This document shows, in pieces, positions 52,532-62,415 of a stretch of 64,000 nucleotides of DNA; position 1 is the first letter of the stretch; every line of letters starts with the position of its first letter. The notes under the pieces were generated by a model. It did not search any database and had not been told where the DNA came from. It saw nothing but the letters and a program-made list of their open reading frames with translations. Source of the stretch: Arthrobacter sp. Soil762 (lineage in GTDB: Bacteria; Actinomycetota; Actinomycetes; Actinomycetales; Micrococcaceae). A program made the translations under genes and the position numbers. The stretch lies in NCBI RefSeq assembly GCF_001428335.1, contig NZ_LMSG01000002.1:3467-67466 (forward strand), read 5' to 3'.

Positions 52532-53901
52532 TCCTCCTCGATCCTGTCTGGACCTCCCTCCTTTACCTCGCTGCGGCGGTGTTCTTCATTCTGGCGCTCC
52601 GCGGCCTCAGCTCGCCCCGGACGGCCCGGCGCGGCAACCTGATCGGTGCCTTCGGTGCGCTGCTCGCCGTCGTCACGGTCTTCCTTTCCGCCCGGCTGGA
52701 CAACATCCCCTGGATAATCGGTGCCATCGCAGTGGGGTCCGCCGTGGCCGCGCCGGTGGCCCGGCGGGTGCAGATGACCCAGATGCCGCAGCTCGTGGCC
52801 CTGTTCAACGGCGTGGGCGGCGGCGCCGCAGCCCTGGTGGCGCTGCTGGAACTCAGCCACACGGCCGACCCCTGGGTCCGCGTCGCCATCGTGTTCACCC
52901 TGCTGGTGGGGGCCGTGTCCTTCGCGGGCTCCGGGGTCACCTTCGCCAAACTCCAGGAGCTCATGACCACCCGGCCCATCGTTTTTCCGGGCCTTCCCGT
53001 GGTGATGGCAGCGGTGCTGCTCGCCGCGGTGGGCACCGCCGTCGCCGTCGTCCTGACAGGTTCCCTGGCGTTCGCCGTCCTGCTGATGGTGCTGGGCCTG
53101 GCAGCCGGTGCATTGCTGGTGCTGCCGGTGGGCGGCGCGGACGTGCCCATCGTCATCTCGCTCCTGAACGCGTTCACCGGACTGGCCGTCGCCGCGTCCG
53201 GCGTGGTGTTGGGCAACGTGCTGCTGGTGGTGGCCGGCACGCTGGTGGGCGCCTCCGGTACCATCCTCACCCGGGCCATGGCCGCCGCGATGGGCCGCAG
53301 CGTGGCCGGCATCCTGTTCGGCGCCTTCAAGGGAGGTTCGACGGCGGGATCCACCGCCGTGAGCGAACGTCCCGTCAGGTCCTCCAGCGCGGAGGACGTC
53401 GCCGTGCTCCTGGGCTACGCGCAGCGGGTGATCATTGTCCCCGGCTACGGCCTGGCGGTGGCGCAGGGCCAGCACACCGCGGCCGAGCTGGCCCTGGCCC
53501 TCGAAGCCCGCGGCATCGAGGTGGACTTCGCCATCCATCCCGTGGCTGGCCGCATGCCCGGGCACATGAACGTGCTCCTGGCTGAGGCGAACGTGCCGTA
53601 CGAATCGCTCAAGGAGATGGGCGAAATCAACTCCGAGTTCCGCATGGCCGACGTCGCTTTGGTGGTGGGCGCCAACGACGTCGTGAACCCCGCGGCGAAG
53701 ACGTCCTCCGGTTCGCCGATTTACGGCATGCCCATCCTGGAGGTATCCGACGCCCGGCAGGTGATCTTCCTGAAGCGCTCCATGCGGCCAGGATTCGCGG
53801 GCATCGAGAACGAGCTCCTGTACGAGCCGCAGACCTCCCTGCTCTTTGGCGACGCCAAGGATTCCCTGGCCAAGGTGCTCGGCGCGGTGAAGGCGCTGTA
53901 G
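52528..53901 (+). CDS. pntB: NAD(P) transhydrogenase beta subunit
   Basis: 457 residues from GTG 52528 (four-base overlap). Eight or nine helices are followed by a soluble NADP-binding domain from about 290, with IIVPGYGLAVAQGQHTAAEL, HPVAGRMPGHMNVLLAEANV and NDVVNPAAKTSSGSPIYGMP. It reduces NADP+ driven by the proton gradient, supplying NADPH. Confidence 0.95.
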   Translation: MILLDPVWTSLLYLAAAVFFILALRGLSSPRTARRGNLIGAFGALLAVVTVFLSARLDNIPWIIGAIAVGSAVAAPVARRVQMTQMPQLVALFNGVGGGAAALVALLELSHTADPWVRVAIVFTLLVGAVSFAGSGVTFAKLQELMTTRPIVFPGLPVVMAAVLLAAVGTAVAVVLTGSLAFAVLLMVLGLAAGALLVLPVGGADVPIVISLLNAFTGLAVAASGVVLGNVLLVVAGTLVGASGTILTRAMAAAMGRSVAGILFGAFKGGSTAGSTAVSERPVRSSSAEDVAVLLGYAQRVIIVPGYGLAVAQGQHTAAELALALEARGIEVDFAIHPVAGRMPGHMNVLLAEANVPYESLKEMGEINSEFRMADVALVVGANDVVNPAAKTSSGSPIYGMPILEVSDARQVIFLKRSMRPGFAGIENELLYEPQTSLLFGDAKDSLAKVLGAVKAL

Positions 53902-53950
53902 CGAAGTACGCTGTCCCCAAGGCCCAATTCCCATGTCAGCGAAGGAAACC

Positions 53951-54868
53951 ATGACAGCCAACAGCCGCACTTCCCTCAAGCGTCCGGCCATCATCATCAA
54001 TCCAGCCAAGCCGGTGGACATCGATGTGCGGGCCCTGGCGGCCAAGCATTGCTCGGAGAACGGCTGGGGAGATCCCATCTGGCTGGAGACCACCAAGGAG
54101 GACCCCGGCGTCGGCCAGGCGAGGGAGGCACTCAAGCAAGGGGCCGACGTCGTTATTGCCGCCGGCGGAGACGGCACCGTGCGGTGTGTGGCCGAGGTCC
54201 TTTCCGGCGGGGACGTGCCCATGGGGTTGCTTCCGTTCGGCACGGGAAACCTCCTGGCCCGGAATCTGGGCATGGACGTCACGGATTTTGATGGCGCCAT
54301 GGCCGGGGCCCTGGCGGGCACGGAGCGGAAGATCGACGTGGTCCGGGCCGCCCGCAATGATCCGGACAAGGAGCAGGTCTTCCTGGTCATGGCCGGAGTG
54401 GGCTACGACGCCACCATCATGGCCGACACCAATGAGGACCTCAAGGACAAGGTGGGCTGGCTGGCCTACGTGGACGCCGGGATCCGGAACCTGCCGGGCA
54501 AGCCGGTGAAGGCCACCATCGTCCTCGACGGCAAAACGGTAGTGCACCGCGGGGTCCGCAGCGTGATGGTGGGGAACTGCGGCAAGGTCCAGGGCGGGCT
54601 GGAGATCTTCCCGGACGGCAAGATGGACGACGGCCTGCTGGACGTGGCCGTGCTGGCCCCGAGGGGGAAATTCGGGTGGTTCTCCGTGGTGGCCGGCATG
54701 ATCGGCAAGGGGAAAGGCAAGGACACGTCCGTGGAGTACTACCAGGGCAAATCCGTGGAGGTCACCCTCGAGCACAACGATGACTACCAGCTCGACGGCG
54801 ACCACGAAGGCGACGGCAAGCACGTCCTGATGACCATTGAGCCCGGCGCGCTGACCATCCGAATGTAG
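53951..54868 (+). CDS. Diacylglycerol kinase-like lipid kinase
   Basis: 305 residues from ATG 53951, with GAAGGA upstream; ATG 53933 is an alternative. The catalytic GGDGTV is near residue 71, with LLPFGTGNLLARNLG following, as in YegS/DagK-type enzymes. It phosphorylates a lipid such as diacylglycerol with ATP at the membrane. Confidence 0.9.
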   Translation: MTANSRTSLKRPAIIINPAKPVDIDVRALAAKHCSENGWGDPIWLETTKEDPGVGQAREALKQGADVVIAAGGDGTVRCVAEVLSGGDVPMGLLPFGTGNLLARNLGMDVTDFDGAMAGALAGTERKIDVVRAARNDPDKEQVFLVMAGVGYDATIMADTNEDLKDKVGWLAYVDAGIRNLPGKPVKATIVLDGKTVVHRGVRSVMVGNCGKVQGGLEIFPDGKMDDGLLDVAVLAPRGKFGWFSVVAGMIGKGKGKDTSVEYYQGKSVEVTLEHNDDYQLDGDHEGDGKHVLMTIEPGALTIRM

Positions 54869-54886
54869 CCCAACTGGTAGAGCTGA

Positions 54887-55726
54887 CTACATGCGGGGAG
54901 CGGACGCCGGCCGGTGGGACAGGATTTCGGCGAGCTCGGCGAGCCGGTGCGCGCGGGCTGACTCGGCGGGCGTAAAGGGTTCGCCGGGACGGGCGAAGGT
55001 GATGGGTCCGTGCCAGGCGGTGGGGATCTTCAGGCGCGTGCCGGCGTCGTGCTTTTCCAGGACCGCCTCCGCAGGAGTGAGGATGCGGGCGCGAAGCAGT
55101 TCGGCGACTGCCAGCGGCAGCTCGTCCGGGGCGTCGGCGATCCTGGCCGCCAGGGTCAGCGCCTTCGTCTGGCCGTCCGCCATGGCCAGGGCGGTGGTGG
55201 GCCAGACCCGCGAACGCGAGCCGCCGCCGTCGTGCAGTGCCTCCAGCAGGTGCCGTTCGCTGAGGTTCCCCGGCGCCGAGAGCACAAACTCGTCCAGAAC
55301 GCCGCCGGCAACGGGGTGGACGTGGATGCTGAGGATGTTGGTATCCAGACGGGCCAGCGCCCGCGTGATTTTCTGCAGCGAACCCGGGTGGTCCTGGATT
55401 ACCGTGCGCGCCCGCCACAATGCCGGTGCGCTGCCCAGCTTCCTGTGGTGCCGGAGCGCTGGCGCGTGCAGCCAGCCCCGGAGCATCCGGGCGGCGGAGG
55501 GCTCCGCCACCCAGATCACCAGCACGGTGGCCGTGAGCGTGAGGACCAGCACCTTGGCAAGATACGGCAGGTGCGTTCCCACCACGAGGGCGTGGACCAG
55601 CAGTTCGATCGGGAGCATAACGGCCACGTTGGCCAAGGTCAGGCGGGTCTTGGTGGGTTCCGGCATCAGGCCGCAGACTTCACAGCTCAAATCAGCCGCG
55701 GCAGGGTTCCTTGCGGTGGGCTTCAT
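54887..55726 (-). CDS. Membrane protein with ACT domain
   Basis: 279 residues. An N-terminal CEVCGL (two Cys) is followed by two transmembrane helices (about 30-50 and 55-75) and then an ACT domain (VIQDHPGSLQKITRALARLD, near 112-175). The C-terminal third carries a longer soluble domain. ACT domains bind amino acids. The membrane anchor makes this an uncommon combination, perhaps a sensor. Confidence 0.7.
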   Translation of the reverse strand: MKPTARNPAAADLSCEVCGLMPEPTKTRLTLANVAVMLPIELLVHALVVGTHLPYLAKVLVLTLTATVLVIWVAEPSAARMLRGWLHAPALRHHRKLGSAPALWRARTVIQDHPGSLQKITRALARLDTNILSIHVHPVAGGVLDEFVLSAPGNLSERHLLEALHDGGGSRSRVWPTTALAMADGQTKALTLAARIADAPDELPLAVAELLRARILTPAEAVLEKHDAGTRLKIPTAWHGPITFARPGEPFTPAESARAHRLAELAEILSHRPASAPRM

Positions 55727-55768
55727 GCCTCAAGGATCACAGCGGGGTGTTTCGGCGGCGTTGCCCTG

Positions 55769-55789
55769 CTGTTCCGATTGTGGGAACAG
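55769..55789. promoter_or_regulatory. CTGTTCC/GGAACAG inverted repeat before the FUSC gene
   Basis: Seven-base perfect arms with a seven-base spacer in the divergent gap between the ACT-domain gene and the FUSC gene. A plausible operator; the regulator is not known. Confidence 0.4.
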
Positions 55790-55874
55790 GCTGCGGCGTA
55801 GGATCGATGTGGACGTCAGCGCGGCCGCCCGCCAGTGATGTACCGGTTGGACTGCAGGAAGGCGCCATCAGCAC

Positions 55875-56978
55875 GTGAAGATCCTCGCTGAGATGTTCAG
55901 CATCGCTCCCGCAAACAAGGATCACCACCCGGCGCTCCGCTGTGCTGTGGGCGTGTTTATTCCGCTCCTCACCCTGGTACTGCTGGGCCGGCTGGACTTG
56001 GCGATCTTCGCCTCCTTCGGCGCATTCGCCGGGATCTACGGCCGCGGCGAGCCGCATGGTTCGCGCTTCTCCCTTCAGCTCCGCGCCGGCCTGCTGATGT
56101 TAATGGTCATTCTCCTGGCCTCGCTGGCGGCCCGCGCCGGCGGTTCCTGGGGACTGGAGGGGGTCAGCGCCACCTGGCTTCTGGTGCTGGCCACTACCGT
56201 GGTGGCGGGCGGCTGTTCCGTGGCCATCTCGTGGCTTCGGCTGCGGCCTGCCGGTTCCCTGTTCCACATCTTCGCTTTCGCGGCCATTGGCTCGATCCCG
56301 AATCAGCCGCCGCTCTGGGAAGGCATGCTGGTGGCCATCCTCACCACCGCTCTCTGCCTGCTGATCGGCTTCTCTTCGAGGGTGCTGCCCGGCCACCGCA
56401 CACCCTGGGTCTGGCCGCGCCCGCTCCGCCGGACTCCGGACGAGCGGCGGACGGCCTGGCTGGAGGGACTGGGCTATTTCGTGGCAGCCGGGCTGGCCGG
56501 GTCGTTGGCCACCCTGGCCGGCCAAAGCCTGGGTTTTGGCCACAACTACTGGGCCATGGTGGCCGCGGTGGTGCCGCTGGTGGGGCACACCACGGTGCAC
56601 CGGGTCCGTCGCGGCGTGCAGAGAATTATCGGCACGGTTCTTGGACTCGTGGTGCTGGCCGGGATCCTGATGCTGAACCTGGAGCCGTGGCAGACCGTAC
56701 TCGTTATGGCTCTGTGCCAGTTCGGTGCTGAGTTGTTCATTGCTCGCCAGTACCTGCTTGCGCAGGTCTTCGTGACGCCGCTGGCCCTGATCTCCACGCT
56801 CCTGGTGGCGCCGGCCTCGCCCAGCAGCCTGCTCCGGGACCGGATCGTCGAGACGGTGATCGGTGCCGCCGTCGGGATCGCCGTAGTGCTGGCACCCGCG
56901 CTCTTGCGGCGGGTGCGGCGCGCGGTGCGAGCCGCCAGGCCTCAGGAGCCCAGCCGGCCGCCGGACTCTTCGAGGTAG
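55875..56978 (+). CDS. FUSC family membrane protein
   Basis: 367 residues from GTG 55875. Two blocks of five to six helices, with the FUSC features FASFGAFAGIYG near residue 50 and NYWAMVAAVVPLVGHTTVHR near 235. FUSC proteins are aromatic acid or fusaric acid exporters. It overlaps the convergent thymidine kinase gene by 37 bases at the 3' end. Confidence 0.85.
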   Translation: MKILAEMFSIAPANKDHHPALRCAVGVFIPLLTLVLLGRLDLAIFASFGAFAGIYGRGEPHGSRFSLQLRAGLLMLMVILLASLAARAGGSWGLEGVSATWLLVLATTVVAGGCSVAISWLRLRPAGSLFHIFAFAAIGSIPNQPPLWEGMLVAILTTALCLLIGFSSRVLPGHRTPWVWPRPLRRTPDERRTAWLEGLGYFVAAGLAGSLATLAGQSLGFGHNYWAMVAAVVPLVGHTTVHRVRRGVQRIIGTVLGLVVLAGILMLNLEPWQTVLVMALCQFGAELFIARQYLLAQVFVTPLALISTLLVAPASPSSLLRDRIVETVIGAAVGIAVVLAPALLRRVRRAVRAARPQEPSRPPDSSR

Positions 56979-57568
56979 CAGGAACCGCAGAGGGATTCGT
57001 ACCAGACGTCCTGGCCGTCGATGGCCACCTGGTCGCCGTCGAACACCACCTCGTTGCCTACGCGCCGCGTGTTGAAGATGGCCTTGCGCCCGCACCGGCA
57101 AATGGTTTTGAGCTCTTCCAGCGTGTGGGCAACCTCCAGAAGCCGGCGTGATCCCGGGAACGCATGGGTCAGGAAGTCCGTCCGGATGCCGTAGGCCAGG
57201 ACCGGGACGTTGTCCAGGACGGCGATGCGGAACAGGTCATCGACCTGTGCCGGGGTCAGGAACTGTGCCTCGTCCACCAGAAAGCAGGCCACCGGCTTCT
57301 GGTCCACGTGCTCCAGCAGCGCATCCGGGTCATCGCCCGCCGCATGGGCGGCGAAGAGTTCGCGCACGGGGGTGGTGGCGGAGAGCAGGAATTCCACGGA
57401 CCGTGTCATGCCCAGCCGGGACACAATGTCCTTATCGCCTTTGGTGTCCACGCCAGGCTTGGCCAGCAGGACGCGCTGTCCGCGCTCCTCGTAGTTGAAG
57501 GCGGCCTGCAGGAGTCCGGTGGACTTTCCGGAGTTCATGGCGCCGTAGCGGAAGTAGAGCTTGGCCAA
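56942..57568 (-). CDS. tdk: Thymidine kinase
   Basis: 208 residues from TTG 57568, with GAAAGGA upstream. The P-loop GAMNSGKST lies at residues 9-17, LVDEAQFLT near 97 and the C-terminal zinc-binding Cys pairs in KTICRCGRKA and SLCGSCYLEE. It phosphorylates thymidine for DNA synthesis. Its 3' end overlaps the FUSC gene end by 37 bases. Confidence 0.93.
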   Translation of the reverse strand: MAKLYFRYGAMNSGKSTGLLQAAFNYEERGQRVLLAKPGVDTKGDKDIVSRLGMTRSVEFLLSATTPVRELFAAHAAGDDPDALLEHVDQKPVACFLVDEAQFLTPAQVDDLFRIAVLDNVPVLAYGIRTDFLTHAFPGSRRLLEVAHTLEELKTICRCGRKAIFNTRRVGNEVVFDGDQVAIDGQDVWYESLCGSCYLEESGGRLGS

Positions 57569-57684
57569 GAGAGTCCTTTCAAGGGGTCCGGCTATCGATC
57601 CTATGCCGTACGACGCAGGCACGCGGCTGCCGCCCGTCCCGCGGACCGTCCGCCGCCGCCGTCGGATACTGTTCCGCAGGCCGG

Positions 57685-59502
57685 TCAGCGCACGGTAGCT
57701 GCAGGCTCCTTGTCGTCCGAGACGTTGCCCGAAGAAGCAGCCAACGAGGAACCCGGAACCGGTGCGGCCGGGATCCGGCGGGGGCGCTTCTGCCTGATGC
57801 GGCGCCTGCTGGTCCGGCCGTAGACCAAGTACATGGTCAATCCGGTGATGACCATCAGCAGCACTGTGTACACGAATGTGTTTGCCACGCCGACCACGCC
57901 TTCAGCGCCATCGGTGTTCGCCTTGATGACCAGGCCAAGGGGCTGGACCAAGGGGTGGGCCAGGAAGATCGCGGTGTCATAGTCGTCCAGCATGCTGTTG
58001 AAGTTCAGGGCTGTAATGGCGGCGGCGGCCGGAAGCACCAGAGGCAGTAGGATGCGGCGGAAGACGTAGAGGGTCTTGGCGCCCATGATGGCCGCCGCTT
58101 CCTCCATTGACGAGTTCACCGATGCGAATGAGGCCTTGAGCATGCGGAGGGTAAACGGGATCTTGACGGTCACGAACGCGATCAGCAGGATCACTGTGGT
58201 GCCGGTGAGCACCGCTCCGCCCACCAGTGGATTGGGGTGGTCGTAGCTGATGATCAGGCCCAGCGCGAGGAGCGCCGACGGCAGGATCCACGGGATGTGG
58301 AGCAAATACTCGAACACCGTGGTGACCCAATTCTTGTACTTTTGCAGCAGCCGGGCCACAAACAGCAGCCCGCCCACCGCGATGATGGCGGCGAGGGCGC
58401 TGTAAACGACGCTGATGATGAACGGCCGCAGCCCCGACGGCTGCGTCAGGACCCGCGCGTAGTTGTCCAGGGTGAGGCTGCCGAGCGAGATCTCCCCGGT
58501 TTGGATGGCGGCGCCGTCGGCAAACGAGTACACCACGATCAGCACCACCGGCAGCGTATACACCGCGAACAGCAGATAGGCGATGGTGTGGACGGCGGCA
58601 TTGGTCACCGGGTTGGTGATCTGCTGTTTCTGCAGGGCCGAGGAAACCTTGGAGACCGAGAAGTATGTGCCGCCCTTTTCCAACCGTGACATCACCGCGA
58701 GCATCAGTATGGTGGCCACGCCAAGGATGACGGCAAGGAGGGCTGCCAGATCCCGGGACGTGGGGCTGTTGGTGAAGGTCAGGATCATGGGGGTGATGGT
58801 CTGGAATTCCCTGCCACCCAGCACCTGCGGGGCACTGAGGGCACCCAGGCCGGTGAGGAAGGACAGGATGGTGACGGCGAACAGCGTGGGCTTGAGCATG
58901 GGAAGGACGACCCGGCGCAGGATGGTCCAGTCGGACGCGCCGAGGTTCTTGGCCGCTTCAATGGTCTGGTAATCCACGCCTTTGAGCGCGTTGGCCACGA
59001 ACAGCATGTGGTTGGTGGTTGTGGCGAAGGTCATCACTACCAGGACTGCAAAGAAACCGGAGAACCACGCCGGGTCCATGGTGGGAAACACTTTCATCAG
59101 CAGGGACGTGACGATGCCCTTGTCCCCGTAAATGAATTTGTAGCCTGCGGCCAGCACGATCCCCCCGTAGATGAACGTGGAGGCGTAGCCCAGGAACAGG
59201 ATTCGGGATCCGCGGATCCTGAAGTACTGCGTGACCAGCACGATGAAAATCCCCACCACGTTGACCGTGACGGACAGGGCCACGGCCAGCAGGAAGCTGT
59301 TGCCCAGGGACTTCATGGCCCGCTGTGAGGAGAACAGCTTTTCGGCGGCGCGGCCGGAGAAGCTGCCGTCCGGAAAGAAGGTGGCAATCAGGACGTTGAG
59401 GTTGGGCCACACCAGGAACGCGGCGATGAACCAGGTGAGGACCACGCCCACGATCAGGACGAACGGGGAGCGGACCATGCTCTTCGCGGACGGGGTGCTC
59501 AT
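57685..59502 (-). CDS. ABC transporter permease, two fused permease domains
   Basis: 605 residues with two BPD_transp_1 units of six helices. The EAA-type loops are AAKNLGASDWTILRRVVLPM near residue 190 and EAAAIMGAKTLYVFRRILLP near 475. The fused form is typical of iron(III) and 2-aminoethylphosphonate/thiamine-type importers. Its ATG overlaps the end of the ATPase gene by four bases. Confidence 0.88.
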   Translation of the reverse strand: MSTPSAKSMVRSPFVLIVGVVLTWFIAAFLVWPNLNVLIATFFPDGSFSGRAAEKLFSSQRAMKSLGNSFLLAVALSVTVNVVGIFIVLVTQYFRIRGSRILFLGYASTFIYGGIVLAAGYKFIYGDKGIVTSLLMKVFPTMDPAWFSGFFAVLVVMTFATTTNHMLFVANALKGVDYQTIEAAKNLGASDWTILRRVVLPMLKPTLFAVTILSFLTGLGALSAPQVLGGREFQTITPMILTFTNSPTSRDLAALLAVILGVATILMLAVMSRLEKGGTYFSVSKVSSALQKQQITNPVTNAAVHTIAYLLFAVYTLPVVLIVVYSFADGAAIQTGEISLGSLTLDNYARVLTQPSGLRPFIISVVYSALAAIIAVGGLLFVARLLQKYKNWVTTVFEYLLHIPWILPSALLALGLIISYDHPNPLVGGAVLTGTTVILLIAFVTVKIPFTLRMLKASFASVNSSMEEAAAIMGAKTLYVFRRILLPLVLPAAAAITALNFNSMLDDYDTAIFLAHPLVQPLGLVIKANTDGAEGVVGVANTFVYTVLLMVITGLTMYLVYGRTSRRRIRQKRPRRIPAAPVPGSSLAASSGNVSDDKEPAATVR

Positions 59503-60565
59503 GGCAGGGACACGGCCTGGTCCTGCCTGTCGAGCGCCTTGCCGCTGTCTGGGTGGTACTGCAGGATGTGGCCGGGCTGGACGTAAAGGGTGGTCGCGGT
59601 GCCGGTCTCCGGGTGCACGCCACCGTCCTCCTTGACCAGCAGCCGGATTTCCGCGCCGTGGCTGCGCACAACGTAGCGGCTATGGAGGCCGTGGTACGTG
59701 CGTGACACCACTTTCCCGGAAAGGCCGACGGCGGTGCCTCCGTCCGCGGGCGGGGTCAGGGACGCCTTTCCACGCGGAGGTAGGAGTTTGCCGCGGGGCT
59801 GAGTCCGGCCCCGGAGATCCGGTTCACTTCGGCCATGAACTCCGGTGTGAGGGCTGAGCTGTCGCCGATGAAGTTGCAGACAAATTCCGTGGCTGCCTGG
59901 TCGTAGATGCTCTGGGGTGTGTCCACCTGCTCCACCACACCCTTGTTGAAGACGGCCACCCGGTCGCTCATGGCCAAGGCTTCATCCTGGTCATGCGTTA
60001 CGTAGACCGTCGTGATCCCGAATTCACTCTGCAGGTCCTTGAGTTGCTGGCGCAACTGGTGCCGGAGCTTCGCGTCCAGGTTGGACAGCGGTTCGTCCAG
60101 CAGCAGGATCTTGGGCTTGAGCACCAGGGCGCGGGCCACTGCCACGCGCTGCTGCTGGCCGCCCGAAAGTTCCGCCACGTTCTTGTGGAGCTGTTCATCG
60201 CTGAGCTCCACGCGGCGGGCGATATCGCGCACCAGCCGGTCGCTTTCGGCTGATTTCTCCTTCCGGACGCGGAGGCCGAACGCGATGTTTTCCCACACAC
60301 TCATGCTGGGGAACAGCGCATAGTTCTGGAACACCATGCCCACCTGGCGCTTGTCGCTGGGCAGTTTCGTGACGTTTTTCCCGTCCACCTGCACGGTTCC
60401 CCTGGAGGGCTCAATGAACCCTGCCAGGGTGCGCAGCGCCGTCGTTTTGCCGCAGCCGGATGGACCGAGCAGTGTGAAGAATTCCCCGGGCCTGACATGG
60501 AGGTCAAGGTTGGGGATGGCAGTGAAATCGCCGAACGTGACTTCGATGTTGTCCAAGCGGATCAT
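59499..60565 (-). pseudogene. ABC transporter ATPase, frameshifted before the TOBE domain
   Basis: The ATPase domain is intact: Walker A GPSGCGKTT near residue 35, signature LSGGQQQR near 135, Walker B LLLDEP near 155 and THDQDEA near 190. The frame then stops at 59756 after YLRVERRP, while the rest of the family sequence (SRTYHGLHSRYVVRSHGAEI and on to 59499) continues in the next frame. One missing A in the run at 59766-59768 restores one continuous frame with a TOBE domain. The truncated form would lack the regulatory tail; a sequencing error or a slippage-prone site is possible. Confidence 0.85.
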
Positions 60566-60603
60566 GGTAAGACCTGTCTACGTGGGACTGAGGGTGGGGA
60601 TGA

Positions 60604-61680
60604 CTACTGGATGTATTCCAGCTCGATTTTCTCCACCCACGAACCCATGTTTTCCTGGACGAATTCCCAGTCAATGTCCTGCTGCTTGAGGTCGGAGAAG
60701 AAGTCCACCACGTCGGGGTTCGCCTGCGCTGCGGCACTCTTGTTCACCGGCATCGAATTGAACTGCTTGGCCCAGGCACCCTGCACGTCCGCGCTGCCGA
60801 ACCAGTCGATGAACTTCTGTGCTTCTTCCTTCTGGTCTGTCCCCTTGACGAGGGCCACCTGCTCTACAGCGAGGGGGACGCCGACCGACGGCTTGACGGT
60901 CTCCACGTTGACCTTGAAGGTCTTCTCACGTTCGGCGACGATGGACGACGGCATCTGGCCCATGTCCGTTTCGTCGCTGGCGATGCGGGCAAACAGGTCC
61001 GTCTTGGGCACAGCCGGGCTGCCGTGCTGGAAGTACTGCTCCGCCTGCTTCCAGCCTTCATCGGAGATACCGAGGTCGCCGGAGTCGTCCTTGTAGCGGG
61101 TGAGGATACCGGCGAAAACCAGCTGCGCCGTGGCTGTACCCATGCCCGTGACCCGTTCGTAGCGGTCCTTGAATTCGTCTTTGGTCCAGAGGTCCGTCCA
61201 GTCTTTGGGAGCGGCATCGGCGGCCACCTTGTCCGAGTTGTAGCCCAGGAGGATCGCCTGCTTTACCAGCGGCCAATAGGCTTCGCCGTCACCGAGTGCC
61301 TGGTCAACTTCGCCCGCCCAGGCCGGTTTGTAGGCCTCAAGGGCGTCCGCGGCCTTGATCTGTGCGAAGTACATGTTGTTCAGTCCAAACGCCACATCAG
61401 CAATCGGGTTGTTCTTTTCGGCGATCAGTTTGTTGGTGGCGTCTGCTCCGCCGGCGCCTACAACTTCGACCTTGTAGCCCGCTTTCGCGGCCTCAGCGGT
61501 CAGCCACTCACCCCGGCCTTCGCCATTGGAATTGGTGTAGATCACGAGGGTTTCGCCGGAACCTCCCGCCGGTGCGGACGAGGAATCACCGGAGGCTGCA
61601 GGGGTGGGTGTTCCTCCGCCGCAACCGGCAAGCAGGGTGATGGCGAGGACGGCGGCGGCCAGGGTTTGGACTTTACGCAC
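60604..61680 (-). CDS. ABC transporter substrate-binding lipoprotein
   Basis: 358 residues from GTG 61680. The lipobox LLAGC (Cys20) and a long SBP fold starting ETLVIYTNSNGEGRGEWLTA, with NPIADVAFGLNN and QEEAQKFIDWFGSADVQGAW type segments, place it with the iron(III)/phosphonate-type binding proteins (AfuA/FbpA-like). It captures the substrate for the ATPase and permease encoded just downstream. Iron and 2-aminoethylphosphonate are both possible substrates. Confidence 0.85.
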   Translation of the reverse strand: MRKVQTLAAAVLAITLLAGCGGGTPTPAASGDSSSAPAGGSGETLVIYTNSNGEGRGEWLTAEAAKAGYKVEVVGAGGADATNKLIAEKNNPIADVAFGLNNMYFAQIKAADALEAYKPAWAGEVDQALGDGEAYWPLVKQAILLGYNSDKVAADAAPKDWTDLWTKDEFKDRYERVTGMGTATAQLVFAGILTRYKDDSGDLGISDEGWKQAEQYFQHGSPAVPKTDLFARIASDETDMGQMPSSIVAEREKTFKVNVETVKPSVGVPLAVEQVALVKGTDQKEEAQKFIDWFGSADVQGAWAKQFNSMPVNKSAAAQANPDVVDFFSDLKQQDIDWEFVQENMGSWVEKIELEYIQ

Positions 61681-61904
61681 GATCAGGACTCATTTCTTCA
61701 CTGGAACGAACCGGAGCATATTCCGGCAACTCTATAACCGGGCCGGTCAGATGAGGGCTATAAATGCTATCGATTTGATAAACAGCCCGGCTGACTAGTC
61801 TTGTCCGGTCAAGGGAACATCCAGCGCACGGTTCATTAACTGGCCGTGAACGTTGAGGGACCTGCTCCTGATGTGTCAGTGACGGAAGACCGACACGTCC
61901 TGCC

Positions 61905-62339
61905 TCAGTCCTGAATGAGGGTTTCCGTCAGGTGATGCGTGGGAATCCGGTCCCGCTCATAGGTGATTTCGGTGTAGCCGTGGGGCTCGGGCTTGCCGGC
62001 CGGGCTGAGGTTCACAAAGACGATCTCTTCGATGGTGAGGATGCTTTGGCGCGTGATCATGTTGCGGACTTCGGCGCGCATGGTCAATGACGTCCGTCCG
62101 AAGCGCGTCGCCGTCAGGCCCATTTCCACAAGGTCTCCCTGCACCGCGGAGCTCACGAAGTTGATCTCCGAGATGTACTTCGTGACCGCACGGCCGTTGC
62201 CAAGCTGGAGGATGGCGTAGATTGCGGCTTCCTCATCGATCCATTTCAGCAGGCTGCCGCCGAAAAGGGTCCCGTTGGCGTTCAGGTCCTCCGGCCGGAT
62301 CCATTTGCGGGTGCGGAAGGTGATGTCAGTGGATTCCAT
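61905..62339 (-). CDS. Acyl-CoA thioesterase (hotdog fold, YciA-like)
   Basis: 144 residues with one hotdog domain: FGGSLLKWIDEEAAIYAILQ near residue 28, then EINFVSSAVQGDLVEMGLTA. It hydrolyses acyl-CoA. It resembles one half of the double thioesterase at 20.1 kb but is a separate family branch. Confidence 0.85.
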   Translation of the reverse strand: MESTDITFRTRKWIRPEDLNANGTLFGGSLLKWIDEEAAIYAILQLGNGRAVTKYISEINFVSSAVQGDLVEMGLTATRFGRTSLTMRAEVRNMITRQSILTIEEIVFVNLSPAGKPEPHGYTEITYERDRIPTHHLTETLIQD

Positions 62340-62415
62340 ATGGCGAGGTTAGCGTGCCGCGGCGCAGGTTACGTGGTGGCAGTTGTTGTGTAACGGGCCG
62401 GCGCCCGGATTTGGC

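Noticed and set aside
52081..54390. Minus-strand open frame of about 769 codons opposite pntA2, pntB and the lipid kinase
   Set aside because: It is His/Gly/Arg-rich and low in complexity, the mirror of strongly coding plus-strand sequence.
59756..59768. Programmed -1 frameshift in the ABC ATPase
   Set aside because: The site lacks a proper slippery heptamer and no strong downstream structure is evident; a one-base deletion is simpler.
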